A stretch of 64,000 nt of DNA from Aliigemmobacter aestuarii (GCF_004799285.1 NZ_SSND01000001.1:1674001-1738000), one strand, 5' to 3'; numbered from the stretch's first letter, positions 37,348 through 46,380 are shown. The notes: generated by a model not told the origin, from the letters alone. Numbers and translations: made by a program.

Positions 37348-37376
37348 TTGCAAACGTGTCGCGCCCTGCCTATTCT
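37348..37376 (+). promoter_or_regulatory. Putative promoter of the methyltransferase gene
   Basis: TTGCAA, exactly 17 bases, TATTCT, ending 36 bases before the start codon and just after the ahcY terminator. Confidence 0.5.
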
Positions 37377-37412
37377 GCGCCAAAAAACAATCAATGGTAT
37401 GGGCAGTGACCA

Positions 37413-38003
37413 ATGGAAGAAGAAAGCAAACGTGATCGCGTCCGCGGCAAGCTGCTGGAAAGCCTGCCGAAAGGCGGGATCGTGGCCGAGGTGGGCGTCT
37501 GGGAAGGCAATTTCTCGAAACGCATTCTGGAAATCTGCCAGCCGAAGGAACTTCACCTGATCGACCCGTGGCTTTACCAGCCCGAGTTCGCGAATACCGG
37601 TTTCGGCCGCAAGAAGAACGAAAACCGGATGGAAGAGATCTATCAGGGCGTCGTCGCGGCCTTCCGTGACGACAAACGGGTGATCATCCACCGGGCGACC
37701 TCGGACGAGGCGCTGGCCGCGTTGAAGGATGGATACCTCGACTGGGTCTATCTCGACGGAAACCACAACGAACCCTTCATCGACAATGACATCGCGCTGA
37801 GCCTGAAGAAGGTGAAGCACGACGGCATCATCTGCGGCGACGATTTCAACTGGCAGGCCACCACAAGCGGCGCCCCGGTGAAGCATGCCGTGGAAAAGGC
37901 CGTTGCCGGACTGGGCGATCAGGCCAGCCTGAGCCTGATGGCGAACCAGTGGACGATCCGTCTGAACCGTCCCGCGCCCAAGGCCCGGGGGGGAAAGAAA
38001 TAG
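37413..38003 (+). CDS. Class I SAM-dependent methyltransferase (Methyltransf_24 type)
   Basis: A 196-residue methyltransferase-like protein with motif I in GGIVAEVGVWEGNFSKRIL, an acidic motif II region (ELHLIDPWLY), and LDWVYLDGNHNEPFIDNDI followed by GIICGDDFNW. These are features of the small-molecule or sugar methyltransferase group Methyltransf_24. The acceptor is unknown. A methyltransferase next to ahcY is suggestive only. A basic tail (RPAPKARGGKK) ends the protein. The gene stands alone between two putative promoters. Confidence 0.78.
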   Translation: MEEESKRDRVRGKLLESLPKGGIVAEVGVWEGNFSKRILEICQPKELHLIDPWLYQPEFANTGFGRKKNENRMEEIYQGVVAAFRDDKRVIIHRATSDEALAALKDGYLDWVYLDGNHNEPFIDNDIALSLKKVKHDGIICGDDFNWQATTSGAPVKHAVEKAVAGLGDQASLSLMANQWTIRLNRPAPKARGGKK

Positions 38004-38121
38004 CCATATTTCCCTTTGTGGGCGAATGAGTTTCGCCTAAGCTTTCGGCATTCCGCTGATCCCGGATGTGTCCGGGCCGTGCGGCCAAGTGAAAACCAAC
38101 GGGAACGAGGAGCCTGATAGA

Positions 38122-38463
38122 ATGAGCAAACGTGACGAACTGATCGCCAAGTATGCCGACGATCTGCGCAACAAGTGCAAGATGAATCCCGACATGGCCC
38201 TTCTGACGAAGGTGACCATCGGCTGCGGTCCCGCGATCTACAACGCCGACAGCGAAACCGTCGCGGCCTCGGACCCTGAAGAGATCGAACGGGTGAAGAA
38301 GAACTTCCTGATGAAGAAGCTTGGCCTGGCCGACAGCCCCAAGCTGGGCGAGGCGATCGATGCCGTCGTCGATACCTACGGCAAGTCCGAGCGCAACAAG
38401 TACCGCGCCGTCGTCTACTACATGCTGACCAAGCATTTCGGCAAGGAAGGCGTCTACAAGTAA
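38122..38463 (+). CDS. DUF2853-family protein
   Basis: A small, charged 113-residue protein with repeated Lys/Asp/Glu-rich helices (RDELIAKYADDLRNKCKMNP, EEIERVKKNFLMKKLGLAD, GKSERNKYRAVVYYMLTKHF). This matches the conserved DUF2853 family; function unknown. GAGGAG ten bases upstream selects this ATG over an earlier in-frame start. No membrane segment or signal peptide. A hairpin terminator follows immediately. Confidence 0.8.
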   Translation: MSKRDELIAKYADDLRNKCKMNPDMALLTKVTIGCGPAIYNADSETVAASDPEEIERVKKNFLMKKLGLADSPKLGEAIDAVVDTYGKSERNKYRAVVYYMLTKHFGKEGVYK

Positions 38464-38483
38464 GACGCCCCGCAGGTGTGATG

Positions 38484-38513
38484 GCCCGCGTTCCCCGTGG
38501 GGCGCGGGCTTTT
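38484..38513 (+). terminator. Hairpin terminator between DUF2853 gene and BNR-repeat gene
   Basis: GCCCGCG ... CGCGGGC with an inner CCCC/GGGG pairing, followed by TTTT that runs into the stop codon of the convergent gene. Confidence 0.65.
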
Positions 38514-39643
38514 CATTGCAGGACGTCCACGCTCAGCACCGTTGGCAGATGCCGCGCAATCTCTTGCCATGTCTCGCCCCCGTCGTCGCTGTGGAAGACT
38601 GATCCGCTGTTTGTGCCGAAGGACAGGCGGGCATCGGCGTCGATCGCCATCGCCTGCCGCAGGACGGTGAAGAAGCAGCCTTCCTGCGGCAATCCGTTGC
38701 GCAGCGCCTGCCATGTCTGGCCGCCATCCTGCGTGCGCCAGACGGCGCAGGCCGCATCCGGCGGATAGCGTCCCTGCATGTCGCCGTTCAGCGGCACGAC
38801 CCAGGCAGTCTGCGAGTCGGCGGGATGCGCGGCGACCGGGAACCCGAAGGTGGAGGGCAGGCCTTCGGTCACGTCCTGCCAGTTGCGGCCATCATCGGTG
38901 CTGCGGAACACGCCGTGATGGTTCTGCTGCCAGATCACGCCCTCGGCCGACCGTCCCATGTTGTGCACGCAATGGCCGATCTCGTGGCCGCAGGGTGCGG
39001 CCGGATGCCGGTGCCCGCCATGATCGGCGGCCGCATTGGTCAGCCGGTTGCGCCTGTCCCAGGTTTCGCCGCGATCCTCGCTGGCAAAGACACCCGCTGC
39101 CGATATCCCGATCCAGAGCCGGTTTGCATCGGCTTCGTCGGTGACGACCGTGTGCAGGACAAGCCCCGCCGCGCCGGGGTTCCATTCGTCCCGGCTGGGG
39201 TGTTGCGCCAGCCCCTCGCAGCGCGTCCAGGTCATGCCCCGGTCATCGCTGACGAACAGATTGGCGGGTTTCGTGCCGGCATAGAGCCGGTTTCCGGCGT
39301 GATGGATCGACCAGACCGAATCCACCGTGCCCTTGAAGGGCGCGTCCGGGTCGGGGCCGCGGCCCGCCATTTCGACGAAGGTCGGGTCATTGGCCAACCA
39401 TGCATCCATCTGTCCGTTCGACAACAGCGACAGCGACCACGTCGCCCCGCCATCATCCGAACGCCAGATGCCGGCACCGAACCAGTCATTCCCGCCCGCG
39501 GCCCAGATCGTTCCCCCGGCCGGATCGCCCGCCATCTGGTTGATCGGCCATCCGTCGCAGAATGGCCCCCGTGCCCGCCAGCCCGTTCGACCGTTTTCCA
39601 GCAGGAAAGCACCCTTCGTCGTTCCGACAAGCAAGACCTGCAT
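38513..39643 (-). CDS. BNR/Asp-box repeat beta-propeller protein (sialidase/VPS10-like fold)
   Basis: A 376-residue protein built from at least six Asp-box repeats: RSDDGGATW, VSDDRGMTW, ASEDRGETW, RSTDDGRNW, RTQDGGQTW and HSDDGGETW. These form a six-bladed propeller as in exo-alpha-sialidase-like and photosystem-assembly-factor-like proteins. No catalytic sialidase residues or signal peptide are obvious; MQVLLVGTTKGAFLLENG suggests a cytoplasmic protein of the WD40/YVTN/BNR class with unknown role. I chose the start at MQVLLVG, with GGGAGGGT upstream. Confidence 0.82.
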   Translation of the reverse strand: MQVLLVGTTKGAFLLENGRTGWRARGPFCDGWPINQMAGDPAGGTIWAAGGNDWFGAGIWRSDDGGATWSLSLLSNGQMDAWLANDPTFVEMAGRGPDPDAPFKGTVDSVWSIHHAGNRLYAGTKPANLFVSDDRGMTWTRCEGLAQHPSRDEWNPGAAGLVLHTVVTDEADANRLWIGISAAGVFASEDRGETWDRRNRLTNAAADHGGHRHPAAPCGHEIGHCVHNMGRSAEGVIWQQNHHGVFRSTDDGRNWQDVTEGLPSTFGFPVAAHPADSQTAWVVPLNGDMQGRYPPDAACAVWRTQDGGQTWQALRNGLPQEGCFFTVLRQAMAIDADARLSFGTNSGSVFHSDDGGETWQEIARHLPTVLSVDVLQ

Positions 39644-39852
39644 CGGACCCTCCCGTTCGCAAGCGCAGTCTAGCACGAACCCGTCAGGCCCAAAGCGAAT
39701 TGGAAAGAACCTGATTTTAGAATGAGTTGGTTCAAACTTGTCGGGCTTCGGCTTTGCCCTCGTCGCGCGATTCGGCTAAGGATAAGGCAACAGGGCAGGA
39801 TGCCCGGGACCCTTTCGGAACACGTGCGGTGCTAGGGGAGCGCGTGGGGTGG

Positions 39853-39886
39853 ATGGAGGGTCCCGTAGGGGTGCGGGGCCCTCCAT
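39853..39886. other. Strong hairpin in the EVE-BNR intergenic gap
   Basis: ATGGAGGG ... CCCTCCAT (eight pairs) extended by TCCC/GGGG, making a 12-pair stem around a ten-base loop. The T-G pair in the extension is stable only in plus-strand RNA. It may be a weak terminator for the EVE gene or the end of an unannotated plus-strand RNA. The rest of the 255-base gap shows no gene I can support. Confidence 0.5.
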
Positions 39887-39898
39887 TTCCAGAAAACA

Positions 39899-40318
39899 TC
39901 AGGGTTCCACGCCGCCCATCCGGCACACGATCCGCCATTCCTCGTCCGTCACGGGCTGGACCGAAAGGCGGGTGTTATTGACCAGCGCCATCTTTTCCAG
40001 CCCCGGTTCCACCTTGCAATCTTCCAGCGTCACGGGCCGGGCCAGCGGCCGCACGGCCCGGATATGCACGCAATCCCAACGCGGATCGTCCGTTGTGCTG
40101 TCGGGGGCGCTTTCGGCGCAGACCTCGACAATGCCCACAACCTCTTTCCCGACGTTCGAATGATAGAAGAATCCCAGGTCGCCGATCTTCATCGCGCGCA
40201 TGTTGTTGCGGGCCTGATAGTTGCGGACCCCGCCCCATTCCTCGCCCGCGGCGCCCTTGGCCACCTGCTGATCCCAGCTCCAGGTGTCCGGTTCGGATTT
40301 GAACAGCCAGTAGGCCAT
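39899..40318 (-). CDS. EVE-domain protein (YTH/PUA-like fold)
   Basis: A 139-residue EVE-domain protein (thymocyte-nuclear-protein family), a fold that recognises modified bases in RNA or DNA. Hallmarks: YWLFKSEPDTWSWDQQ, EWGGVRNYQARNNMRAM, GDLGFFYHSNVGKEVVGIVE and WDCVHIRAV. The target is unknown. Its ATG shares one base with the stop of the YciI-like gene (TGATG), which fixes the start. EVE genes near YciI are common in alphaproteobacteria. Confidence 0.9.
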   Translation of the reverse strand: MAYWLFKSEPDTWSWDQQVAKGAAGEEWGGVRNYQARNNMRAMKIGDLGFFYHSNVGKEVVGIVEVCAESAPDSTTDDPRWDCVHIRAVRPLARPVTLEDCKVEPGLEKMALVNNTRLSVQPVTDEEWRIVCRMGGVEP

Positions 40319-40590
40319 CAGCCGACCACCTTCTTCCATTCGCGGATGTCGACGCTGGCGAAAAGCCCTGCCTTGGCATAGGGGTCCGCCTTGGCCCAGG
40401 CCTCGGCGTCCGCAAGCGTTTCGACATTCAGGATCACAAGCGATCCGGTCATCTCGCCCGCAGGGCTCAGGAACGGACCCGCCATTTCCACGATGCCGCT
40501 TTCCCGGATGTGTTCCAGGTGTGCCGGGCGGTTTTCCTGACGGATCGAAAGGCTGTCGGGTTTGTCGATGCAGATCAGCGCGACGCGCAT
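40318..40590 (-). CDS. YciI-family protein
   Basis: A 90-residue dimeric ferredoxin-like-fold protein: RVALICIDKPDSLSIRQENR, HLEHIRESGIVEMAGPFL and the family signature DPYAKAGLFASVDIREW with the conserved Asp-Pro-Tyr. The active-site His-Asp pair of YciI is probably His24 and the Asp of ADPYAKAG. Biochemical role unknown. Four bases after gpsA, coupled to the EVE gene by TGATG. Confidence 0.88.
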   Translation of the reverse strand: MRVALICIDKPDSLSIRQENRPAHLEHIRESGIVEMAGPFLSPAGEMTGSLVILNVETLADAEAWAKADPYAKAGLFASVDIREWKKVVG

Positions 40591-40594
40591 GGGA

Positions 40595-41518
40595 TCACTC
40601 CTGTTTCAACGGGCGGGACATCAGTGTGCGTACGGCCTCGGCCAGGGTAACATGGCCTTCGGTCAGGGCCGCGACCATCGCGGTAACGGGCATTGCGATG
40701 CCCACGCGTTCGGCCAGATCGGTCACGGCGCGGGCGGTCGCGACGCCTTCGACGGTCGCGGACTCATCGACCGGCTGGCCCGAACCAAGCGCCAGACCAT
40801 GACGGAAATTCCGCGACTGGGGCGAGGTGCAGGTCAGCACCAGATCGCCAAAACCCGAAAGCCCTGTCAGCGTCTCGCCACGGGCGCCCCGGCTTTCGGC
40901 AAAGCGCACCATTTCGGCAAAGCCGCGTGTCATCAGGGCGGCGCGGGCGGAATCGCCAAGGCCCGCGCCGATGACGATGCCCGCCGCAATGGCGATCACG
41001 TTCTTCAGCGCGCCGCCGAGTTCCGCGCCGACCACGTCGGTCGTGCGATAAAGCCGCAGCACCGCCGTCGACAGGTCATGCTGAAGCCGCAGCCCTTCGG
41101 CATCGTCCGCGCAGGCCAGCGTCAGCGCTGTCGGCAGGCCACGGGCGATATCGGCGGCAAAGCTGGGGCCGGTCAGGATCGCGCCCGTTGTCCCCGGCAG
41201 GACCGACCGGATCACCCCCACGGGGCCAAGCCCAAGCCGCAGGTCCACACCCTTGCAGCAGGCGACCAGCTTGCGCCCGGCCAGACGTGGGGCGTTGTCT
41301 TGCAGAAAGCCGCGCAGCGCCTGCGCGGGCATCGCCAGAAGCACGGTATCGGCCCCGACATCGCCGATTTCCGCAGAAACAGTGACGTTTTCCGGCAGCG
41401 ACACGGCCGACTGGCTCCGATGTTTCAGGTTGCGGCCCCACAGCGTGACCGGGCGTTCGCGGCCGATGGCCACGGCCAGCGATGTGCCGAACGCCCCCGC
41501 CCCCAGAACCGCGATCAT
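40595..41518 (-). CDS. gpsA: Glycerol-3-phosphate dehydrogenase [NAD(P)+] GpsA
   Basis: Makes sn-glycerol 3-phosphate for phospholipids. The 307 residues have the N-terminal Rossmann motif [37 protein letters not shown], catalytic Lys in [17 protein letters not shown], and [18 protein letters not shown]. Length is slightly short but complete. It overlaps the tsaD stop by ATGA. tsaD-gpsA linkage is typical of alphaproteobacteria. Confidence 0.96.
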   Translation of the reverse strand: MIAVLGAGAFGTSLAVAIGRERPVTLWGRNLKHRSQSAVSLPENVTVSAEIGDVGADTVLLAMPAQALRGFLQDNAPRLAGRKLVACCKGVDLRLGLGPVGVIRSVLPGTTGAILTGPSFAADIARGLPTALTLACADDAEGLRLQHDLSTAVLRLYRTTDVVGAELGGALKNVIAIAAGIVIGAGLGDSARAALMTRGFAEMVRFAESRGARGETLTGLSGFGDLVLTCTSPQSRNFRHGLALGSGQPVDESATVEGVATARAVTDLAERVGIAMPVTAMVAALTEGHVTLAEAVRTLMSRPLKQE

Positions 41519-42609
41519 GCCTTCGCCCCTTTCTTGCCGGATCCGATCAGCGCGGGCGCTGTGCTGTCAAGCGGCCAGCGCGGGCGCGCCACCAGATCCT
41601 GGCCATCGCGCGCGCCGTGACGGAACCGTTCGATCCCGGCCCAGGCGATCATCGCGGCATTGTCGGTACACAGGGACAGCGGCGGTGCGACGAACCCAAG
41701 CCCGAGGTCGGCGGCGACGGTTTCAAGCCTCGCGCGGATGGTCGTGTTCGCGGCCACCCCGCCCGCAACGGCAAGGCTAGGCGCATGCGGACGCAGGTCC
41801 AGATAATCCCCGATCGCCCGGCGCGTCTTTTCCGCCAGCACATCGGTGACGGCCGCCTGAAACCCGGCGCAGAGATCGGCGCGATCCGCCCGCGTCAGGC
41901 CGCCCTTTTCTGCAAGGATCTTGTCACGTTCACGCAGGACGGCGGTCTTCAGCCCGGAAAAGGACATGTCGCACCCCGGTCTGTCCAAAAGCGGGCGCGG
42001 CAGGGCGAACCGTCTTCGGTCGCCCTGTTCCGCCTCGCGTTCCACCGAGGGGCCGCCGGGTTGCGGCAGGCCAAGCAGTTTCGCGACCTTGTCGAATGCC
42101 TCGCCCGGCGCGTCGTCGATAGAACCGCCGATGCGGGTGAAATCCTCTTCACCCCGGACGATCAGGAACTGGCAATGTCCGCCTGAAACCAGCAGCATCA
42201 GATACGGAAAACCAAGCCCGTCGGTCAGGCGCGGGGTCAGGGCGTGCCCGGCAAGATGGTTCACGCCGACAAGCGGCAGGCCGGTGGCGGCGGCCAGCCC
42301 CTTGGCGCACATCACCCCGGCCAGAACCCCGCCGATCAGCCCCGGCCCCGCCGTCACGGCGATGGCGTCGATCCCGTTCAGGTCGGTGCCTGCCTGTGTC
42401 AGCGCCTCTTCGACGCAAAGATCGACGCGTTCCGCATGGGCGCGTGCGGCAAGTTCGGGCACGACACCGCCGAACGGCGCGTGCAGGTCCGTCTGTCCGC
42501 TGACGACCGACGACAGGATCTGCGGCGCCTGTCCGGCGTCCAGCCGGACGACTGCCGCGGCGGTGTCGTCGCAACTCGATTCTATGCCAAGGACGGTGAG
42601 GCGGTGCAT
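41515..42609 (-). CDS. tsaD: tRNA N6-adenosine threonylcarbamoyltransferase TsaD
   Basis: Catalytic subunit transferring the threonylcarbamoyl group to A37 of ANN-decoding tRNAs. The 364 residues show [15 protein letters not shown], the metal-binding [41 protein letters not shown] and [16 protein letters not shown]. The frame is open 18 codons upstream but homology begins at [12 protein letters not shown]. It works with TsaE, which is encoded in the TsaE-AmgK fusion about 11 kb away. Divergent from hemD. Confidence 0.97.
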   Translation of the reverse strand: MHRLTVLGIESSCDDTAAAVVRLDAGQAPQILSSVVSGQTDLHAPFGGVVPELAARAHAERVDLCVEEALTQAGTDLNGIDAIAVTAGPGLIGGVLAGVMCAKGLAAATGLPLVGVNHLAGHALTPRLTDGLGFPYLMLLVSGGHCQFLIVRGEEDFTRIGGSIDDAPGEAFDKVAKLLGLPQPGGPSVEREAEQGDRRRFALPRPLLDRPGCDMSFSGLKTAVLRERDKILAEKGGLTRADRADLCAGFQAAVTDVLAEKTRRAIGDYLDLRPHAPSLAVAGGVAANTTIRARLETVAADLGLGFVAPPLSLCTDNAAMIAWAGIERFRHGARDGQDLVARPRWPLDSTAPALIGSGKKGAKA

Positions 42610-42653
42610 GGGCGTCGTTGTCAGGGGCTTTCCCCGCAGGTAACACTGGGTGC

Positions 42654-43385
42654 ATGGCCACACAATCCCGCATGCCGATTCTTCTGACCCGCCCGCAGGC
42701 GCAATCGGAACGGTTCGCGGCCGATCTGGAACGGGCGCGGCCGGGTGTGGCAGAGATCATGATCTCGCCCCTGATGGCGCCCGACCTTGTGCTGCGGGAT
42801 GTGCCCGCGGGCCCGTTTTCCGGGGTCATCTTCAGTTCCGAAACCGGGGTTGAGGCGGCGCTGCCCTTTCGGGCATCCTTGCCGGATCTGGCCTATTGCG
42901 TGGGTGATCGGACGGCCGCCGCCGCCGCCGCCGCGGGGTTCAGGCCCGTCCCGGCCGAGGGCGACGCGGAATCGATGATCCGGCTGATCCGGGGCGAGGC
43001 TCCGGCCGGAAGGCTGATCCACCTGCACGGCGAGGATACACGCGGCGATGTTGCGCAACGATTGACTGCCGCCGGAATAGAGACAGTTTCTGTCATAGCC
43101 TACCGGCAGGTTCCGCAGGCGATGTCGGCAGCGGCCGAGGTCCTGCTGAAGGGGCAGGGCGGCGTCATCGTCCCGCTTTTTTCGCCCCGGACGGCCAGCC
43201 TGTTCTGTGCGGCCTATCGGGCGATTGGCGGGAAGGCGCCGCTTGGAGTTGTGGCGATGTCGAAAGCGGTTGACGCCAATGTCGATCTGCCGTCGGTGCG
43301 GATGCGCAAGGTGGCCCTCAATCCCGATGCCCCGTCCATGCGGCGCGCGGTGGTCGCGCTGATTGACGCAGGCCCTCCGGGTTGA
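42654..43385 (+). CDS. hemD: Uroporphyrinogen-III synthase HemD
   Basis: Cyclises hydroxymethylbilane to uroporphyrinogen III in tetrapyrrole synthesis. HemD diverges strongly in sequence, but [54 protein letters not shown] and [20 protein letters not shown] fit the two-lobed family. Position directly before mic60-hemY supports it. Two starts are possible: the ATG used here (243 residues) or one six codons downstream (237 residues); neither has a strong ribosome site. Divergent from tsaD across 44 bases. Confidence 0.82.
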   Translation: MATQSRMPILLTRPQAQSERFAADLERARPGVAEIMISPLMAPDLVLRDVPAGPFSGVIFSSETGVEAALPFRASLPDLAYCVGDRTAAAAAAAGFRPVPAEGDAESMIRLIRGEAPAGRLIHLHGEDTRGDVAQRLTAAGIETVSVIAYRQVPQAMSAAAEVLLKGQGGVIVPLFSPRTASLFCAAYRAIGGKAPLGVVAMSKAVDANVDLPSVRMRKVALNPDAPSMRRAVVALIDAGPPG

Positions 43386-43410
43386 GAGATGGTGTTCGAG
43401 TGATTAGGCT
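43382..43410 (+). promoter_or_regulatory. Putative internal promoter for mic60-hemY
   Basis: TTGAGA, 17 bases, TAGGCT, starting within the hemD stop. The -35 is good, the -10 moderate. Confidence 0.38.
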
Positions 43411-43452
43411 TTCCGCAAGGAAACGGGGTGGATCGGGTCAGGGGGTAACGGA

Positions 43453-44697
43453 ATGAAGAAACCAAAGGGCAAGCCTGCAGAGACTCCCGCAACGGAGCCG
43501 GTCATCCTGCCGGAACCGGATGAAGCACCCGCACCCGTGCCCGAGGTTGCCGCCGAGCCGACGCCGGTCGCAGCGGAGGTGGCCGAGGCAACCGTGGCCC
43601 CGCCTGCGGCTGACGTGGATGAGGTGCTGCCGGCCGATGACGAAAGCCCCCGGCCCGCCGACGCCGGTGAAGAAATCCGGCCGGCGCCGGAACCCGTTCA
43701 CGCCGCTCAGCAACCGGCACCGGCGCAGCGATCGTCCTTCCTGCCCGCGCTTCTGGGGGGTGTCCTGGCGGCCGGGATCGGTTTCGGGACCGCGCAGGTC
43801 ATCAAGCCCGATGGCTGGCCCTTCCCGGGGCAGTCCGATTCCTCTGCCGCGCTGGCGGAACAGGCCCGGGCCATCGCGGCCCTTGAGGAAACCGTCGCGG
43901 GCCTGAAGACGGAAAATCAGTCGGCCCAGGCGGATCTGGCGGCAAGGCTGGATGCGGCCGCCGAAGGTCTGACGGGATTGGGCGAAAGGCTTGCGGCGAT
44001 CGAGGCCACTCCGGCGGCGGCAGAGGTCGATCTCGCCCCCGTCATGGCCGAGATCGAGGCATTGAAGGCGCAACTGGCAAGCCAGCCCGATGTTGCCGCC
44101 GACATCACCGCGCAGATCGAGGCCGCGAATGCCGCCGCCGCCGCCCGTCTGGCCGAGGCCGAGGCGAACGCTGCCCAGATGCGGGACGAGGCCGAGCGCC
44201 TCGCGATGCAGGCTGCGGCCCGGCAGGCGGCCACCGCGCTTCTGGCTGCGGCAGATGCGGGCCAGCCCTTTGCCGGGGAACTTCAGGCCCTATCGTCCGC
44301 GGGGGTCACGGTGCCCGATGCCCTGACCGCGGCCGCCGAGGCCGGTATCCCGACGCTTGCCGCCTTGCGGGACGGGTTTGCCGACCCGGCGCGCGCGGCG
44401 CTTGCGGCCTCCGTCCAGGTCGAGGCAGGCGATGCCCTGACCGACCGGCTGGCCACATTCCTCAAGACCCAGACCAATGCGAGGTCCCTTGAACCGCGCG
44501 AGGGCGACGATCCCGACGCCATCCTGTCGCGGGCCGAGGCCGCGGTGCGGGAAAACGACCTGCAGGCCGCGCTTGACCTGATCGCAACGCTGCCCGAAGA
44601 CGGGCAGGCGGCAATGGCCACCTGGGCGGGCATGGCCGGTCAGCGCCTGAGCGTGATGCAGGCGATCCGGGACATCACCCAATCTCTGGCGGAATGA
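43453..44697 (+). CDS. Mic60/mitofilin-family membrane protein
   Basis: A 414-residue homologue of mitochondrial Mic60, which shapes crista junctions; alphaproteobacterial Mic60 is implicated in intracytoplasmic membrane morphology. Layout: a Pro/Glu/Ala-rich N-terminal cytoplasmic region (about 1-90), one transmembrane segment (SFLPALLGGVLAAGIGFGTA), a long Ala-rich coiled coil, and a C-terminal mitofilin-like region (GDALTDRLATFLKTQTNARS to AMATWAGMAGQRLSVMQAIR). GGGGG eight bases upstream is the ribosome site. hemD-mic60-hemY order is the conserved context that supports the call. Confidence 0.85.
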   Translation: MKKPKGKPAETPATEPVILPEPDEAPAPVPEVAAEPTPVAAEVAEATVAPPAADVDEVLPADDESPRPADAGEEIRPAPEPVHAAQQPAPAQRSSFLPALLGGVLAAGIGFGTAQVIKPDGWPFPGQSDSSAALAEQARAIAALEETVAGLKTENQSAQADLAARLDAAAEGLTGLGERLAAIEATPAAAEVDLAPVMAEIEALKAQLASQPDVAADITAQIEAANAAAAARLAEAEANAAQMRDEAERLAMQAAARQAATALLAAADAGQPFAGELQALSSAGVTVPDALTAAAEAGIPTLAALRDGFADPARAALAASVQVEAGDALTDRLATFLKTQTNARSLEPREGDDPDAILSRAEAAVRENDLQAALDLIATLPEDGQAAMATWAGMAGQRLSVMQAIRDITQSLAE

Positions 44698-44707
44698 GGG
44701 GCGCGAA

Positions 44708-46168
44708 ATGATCTGGTCCTTGCTCAAGGTTCTGTTGTTCGTCGCGGCCATCGCCGGGCTGACCTATGGCGCTGGTGTCCTGATGGACACCGACGGCGGC
44801 ATCCGCATCGCCGCCGCCGGATACGAGGTGACGCTTGGCCCCTTGCAGGCGGCGATTGCCACGCTTCTGCTGCTGTTCGCGCTGTGGCTGGTAATGAAGA
44901 TCGCGGGGCTTGTCGTGGCGGTCCTGCGGTTCCTCAATGGGGATGAAACCGCCGTCTCGCGCTATTTCGACCGCAACCGCGAACGCAAGGGCTATCAGGC
45001 CCTTGCCGACGGGATGATCGCGCTGGCCTCGGGCGAGGGTCGCACGGCAATGGTGCGGGCCGCGAAGGCCGAAAAATACCTCAACAAGCCGGAACTGACG
45101 ACGCTTCTGACGGCGCAGGCCGCCGAACTGGTCGGCGACGGCAAGCGCGCGACCGAGGCCTACAAGCTGCTGCTGGCCGATGAAAAGACCCGCTTTGTCG
45201 GTGTGCGCGGGCTGATGTTGCAGAAGATCGAAGAGGGCGACACGGCCACCGCGCTGAAACTCGCGGAAAAGGCCTTTGTGCTGAAACCCAAGCACCCCGA
45301 GATGCAGGATATCCTGCTGAAGCTGCAGGCCGATGCGCATGACTGGAAGGGCGCTCGGGCGACGCTGGGGGCCAAGCTGAAATCCGGCGACCTGCCCCGC
45401 GATGTCTATCGTCGGCGCGATGCCGTGCTTGCGCTTCAGGAAGCGAAAACGGTGTTTGACGAAAACGCCACGATCGAGGCGCGCGAAGCGGCGATCGAGG
45501 CCAACCGCCTGTCGCCTGACCTGATCCCGGCTGCGGCCATGGCGGCGCGCGGCTTGATGGAGGCGGGCAAGAAGAAGGATGCGACACGCGTCCTGAAAAA
45601 GGCATGGGCGACCCGCCCGCATCCCGATCTGGCCGCCGCCTTCGCCGAGATCGAACCCGATGAAAGCCCGCAGGCCCGGATCAAGCGTTTTCGCGCCCTG
45701 ACCGATGTGCACAAGGAGGATCCGGAAACCCGGATACTTCTGGCGGAACTCAACATCACGGCCGAGGATTTCCCGGCGGCGCGCCGCGCGCTTGGCGACC
45801 TGGCCACATCGCACCCGACCCAGCGGTCGCTGGCGGTCATGGCGGCCATCGAACGTGGCGAAGGCTCGGACGAGGCGGTCGTGCGCGGTTGGCTCGCACG
45901 CGCGCTCACGGCGCCGCGTGGCCCGCAATGGTGCTGCGACAAGTGTCAGGCGATCCATGCGCAATGGGTTCCGATCTGCGAGAACTGCGGCGGGTTCGAC
46001 ACCCTGAGCTGGCGTGAACCGCCGGAAGGCACCGGCCCGAGCGCCACAGGAACGGAGTTGCTGCCGCTTCTGGTCGGCACGCCCGTCGCCCCCGAGCCCG
46101 AGGCTGACACCGCCGACGCCCCTGCCGAAGTGGTCGATGCCGAGGTTGTTCCGCCGAATGAAAAATAG
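44708..46168 (+). CDS. hemY: HemY-family TPR membrane protein
   Basis: A 486-residue protein with two N-terminal membrane helices (LLFVAAIAGLTYGAGVLM; LQAAIATLLLLFALWLVMKI) and TPR-like helical repeats (GYQALADGMIALASGEG onward). This is HemY of the proteobacterial haem operon, not protoporphyrinogen oxidase. The C-terminus holds a four-cysteine zinc-ribbon-like element (WCCDKCQAIHAQWVPICENC), followed by GFDTLSWREP, then an acidic tail. That element is characteristic of the alphaproteobacterial form. Ten bases after mic60; precise function unknown, perhaps membrane assembly. Confidence 0.87.
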   Translation: MIWSLLKVLLFVAAIAGLTYGAGVLMDTDGGIRIAAAGYEVTLGPLQAAIATLLLLFALWLVMKIAGLVVAVLRFLNGDETAVSRYFDRNRERKGYQALADGMIALASGEGRTAMVRAAKAEKYLNKPELTTLLTAQAAELVGDGKRATEAYKLLLADEKTRFVGVRGLMLQKIEEGDTATALKLAEKAFVLKPKHPEMQDILLKLQADAHDWKGARATLGAKLKSGDLPRDVYRRRDAVLALQEAKTVFDENATIEAREAAIEANRLSPDLIPAAAMAARGLMEAGKKKDATRVLKKAWATRPHPDLAAAFAEIEPDESPQARIKRFRALTDVHKEDPETRILLAELNITAEDFPAARRALGDLATSHPTQRSLAVMAAIERGEGSDEAVVRGWLARALTAPRGPQWCCDKCQAIHAQWVPICENCGGFDTLSWREPPEGTGPSATGTELLPLLVGTPVAPEPEADTADAPAEVVDAEVVPPNEK

Positions 46169-46286
46169 GGCTACACACCGCATTTCGACGGTGCTAATAG
46201 CCCGCTACCGCCTCTGACCCGATCAGGGAAACGATGCGGCTGGCCACGGACAGACCCGGAACGGGCCGTGCCAGTGAAGGCTGTCG

Positions 46287-46380
46287 GTATGGCTCGGTTG
46301 GTCGGGCACGTCATTTGCAAAGAGCGGTTCCGCTTGCGAAAGACGTGTAAAGCCAAGCAGTTAGATCGGGGGTTGAATTG
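46287..46380 (+). pseudogene. Decayed tRNA-Thr-like sequence with palindromic insert
   Basis: Bases 46292-46320 align without gaps to the D arm and anticodon arm of the intact tRNA-Thr downstream (46427-46455), 23 of 29 identical. Nine bases of T arm (46366-46374) also match exactly. Between them is about 45 bases of extra sequence that folds back on the anticodon arm: CACGTC and TTTGCAA pair with TTGCGAA and GACGTG, making a hairpin from 46307 to 46347. Acceptor stem and T-stem pairing are lost. The whole 249-base gap after hemY otherwise shows no gene. Confidence 0.5.

Noticed and set aside
46169-46286. Attachment site of an integrated element next to tRNA-Thr
   Set aside because: The upstream match covers the D, anticodon and part of the T arm rather than the tRNA 3' end, and no integrase is near.
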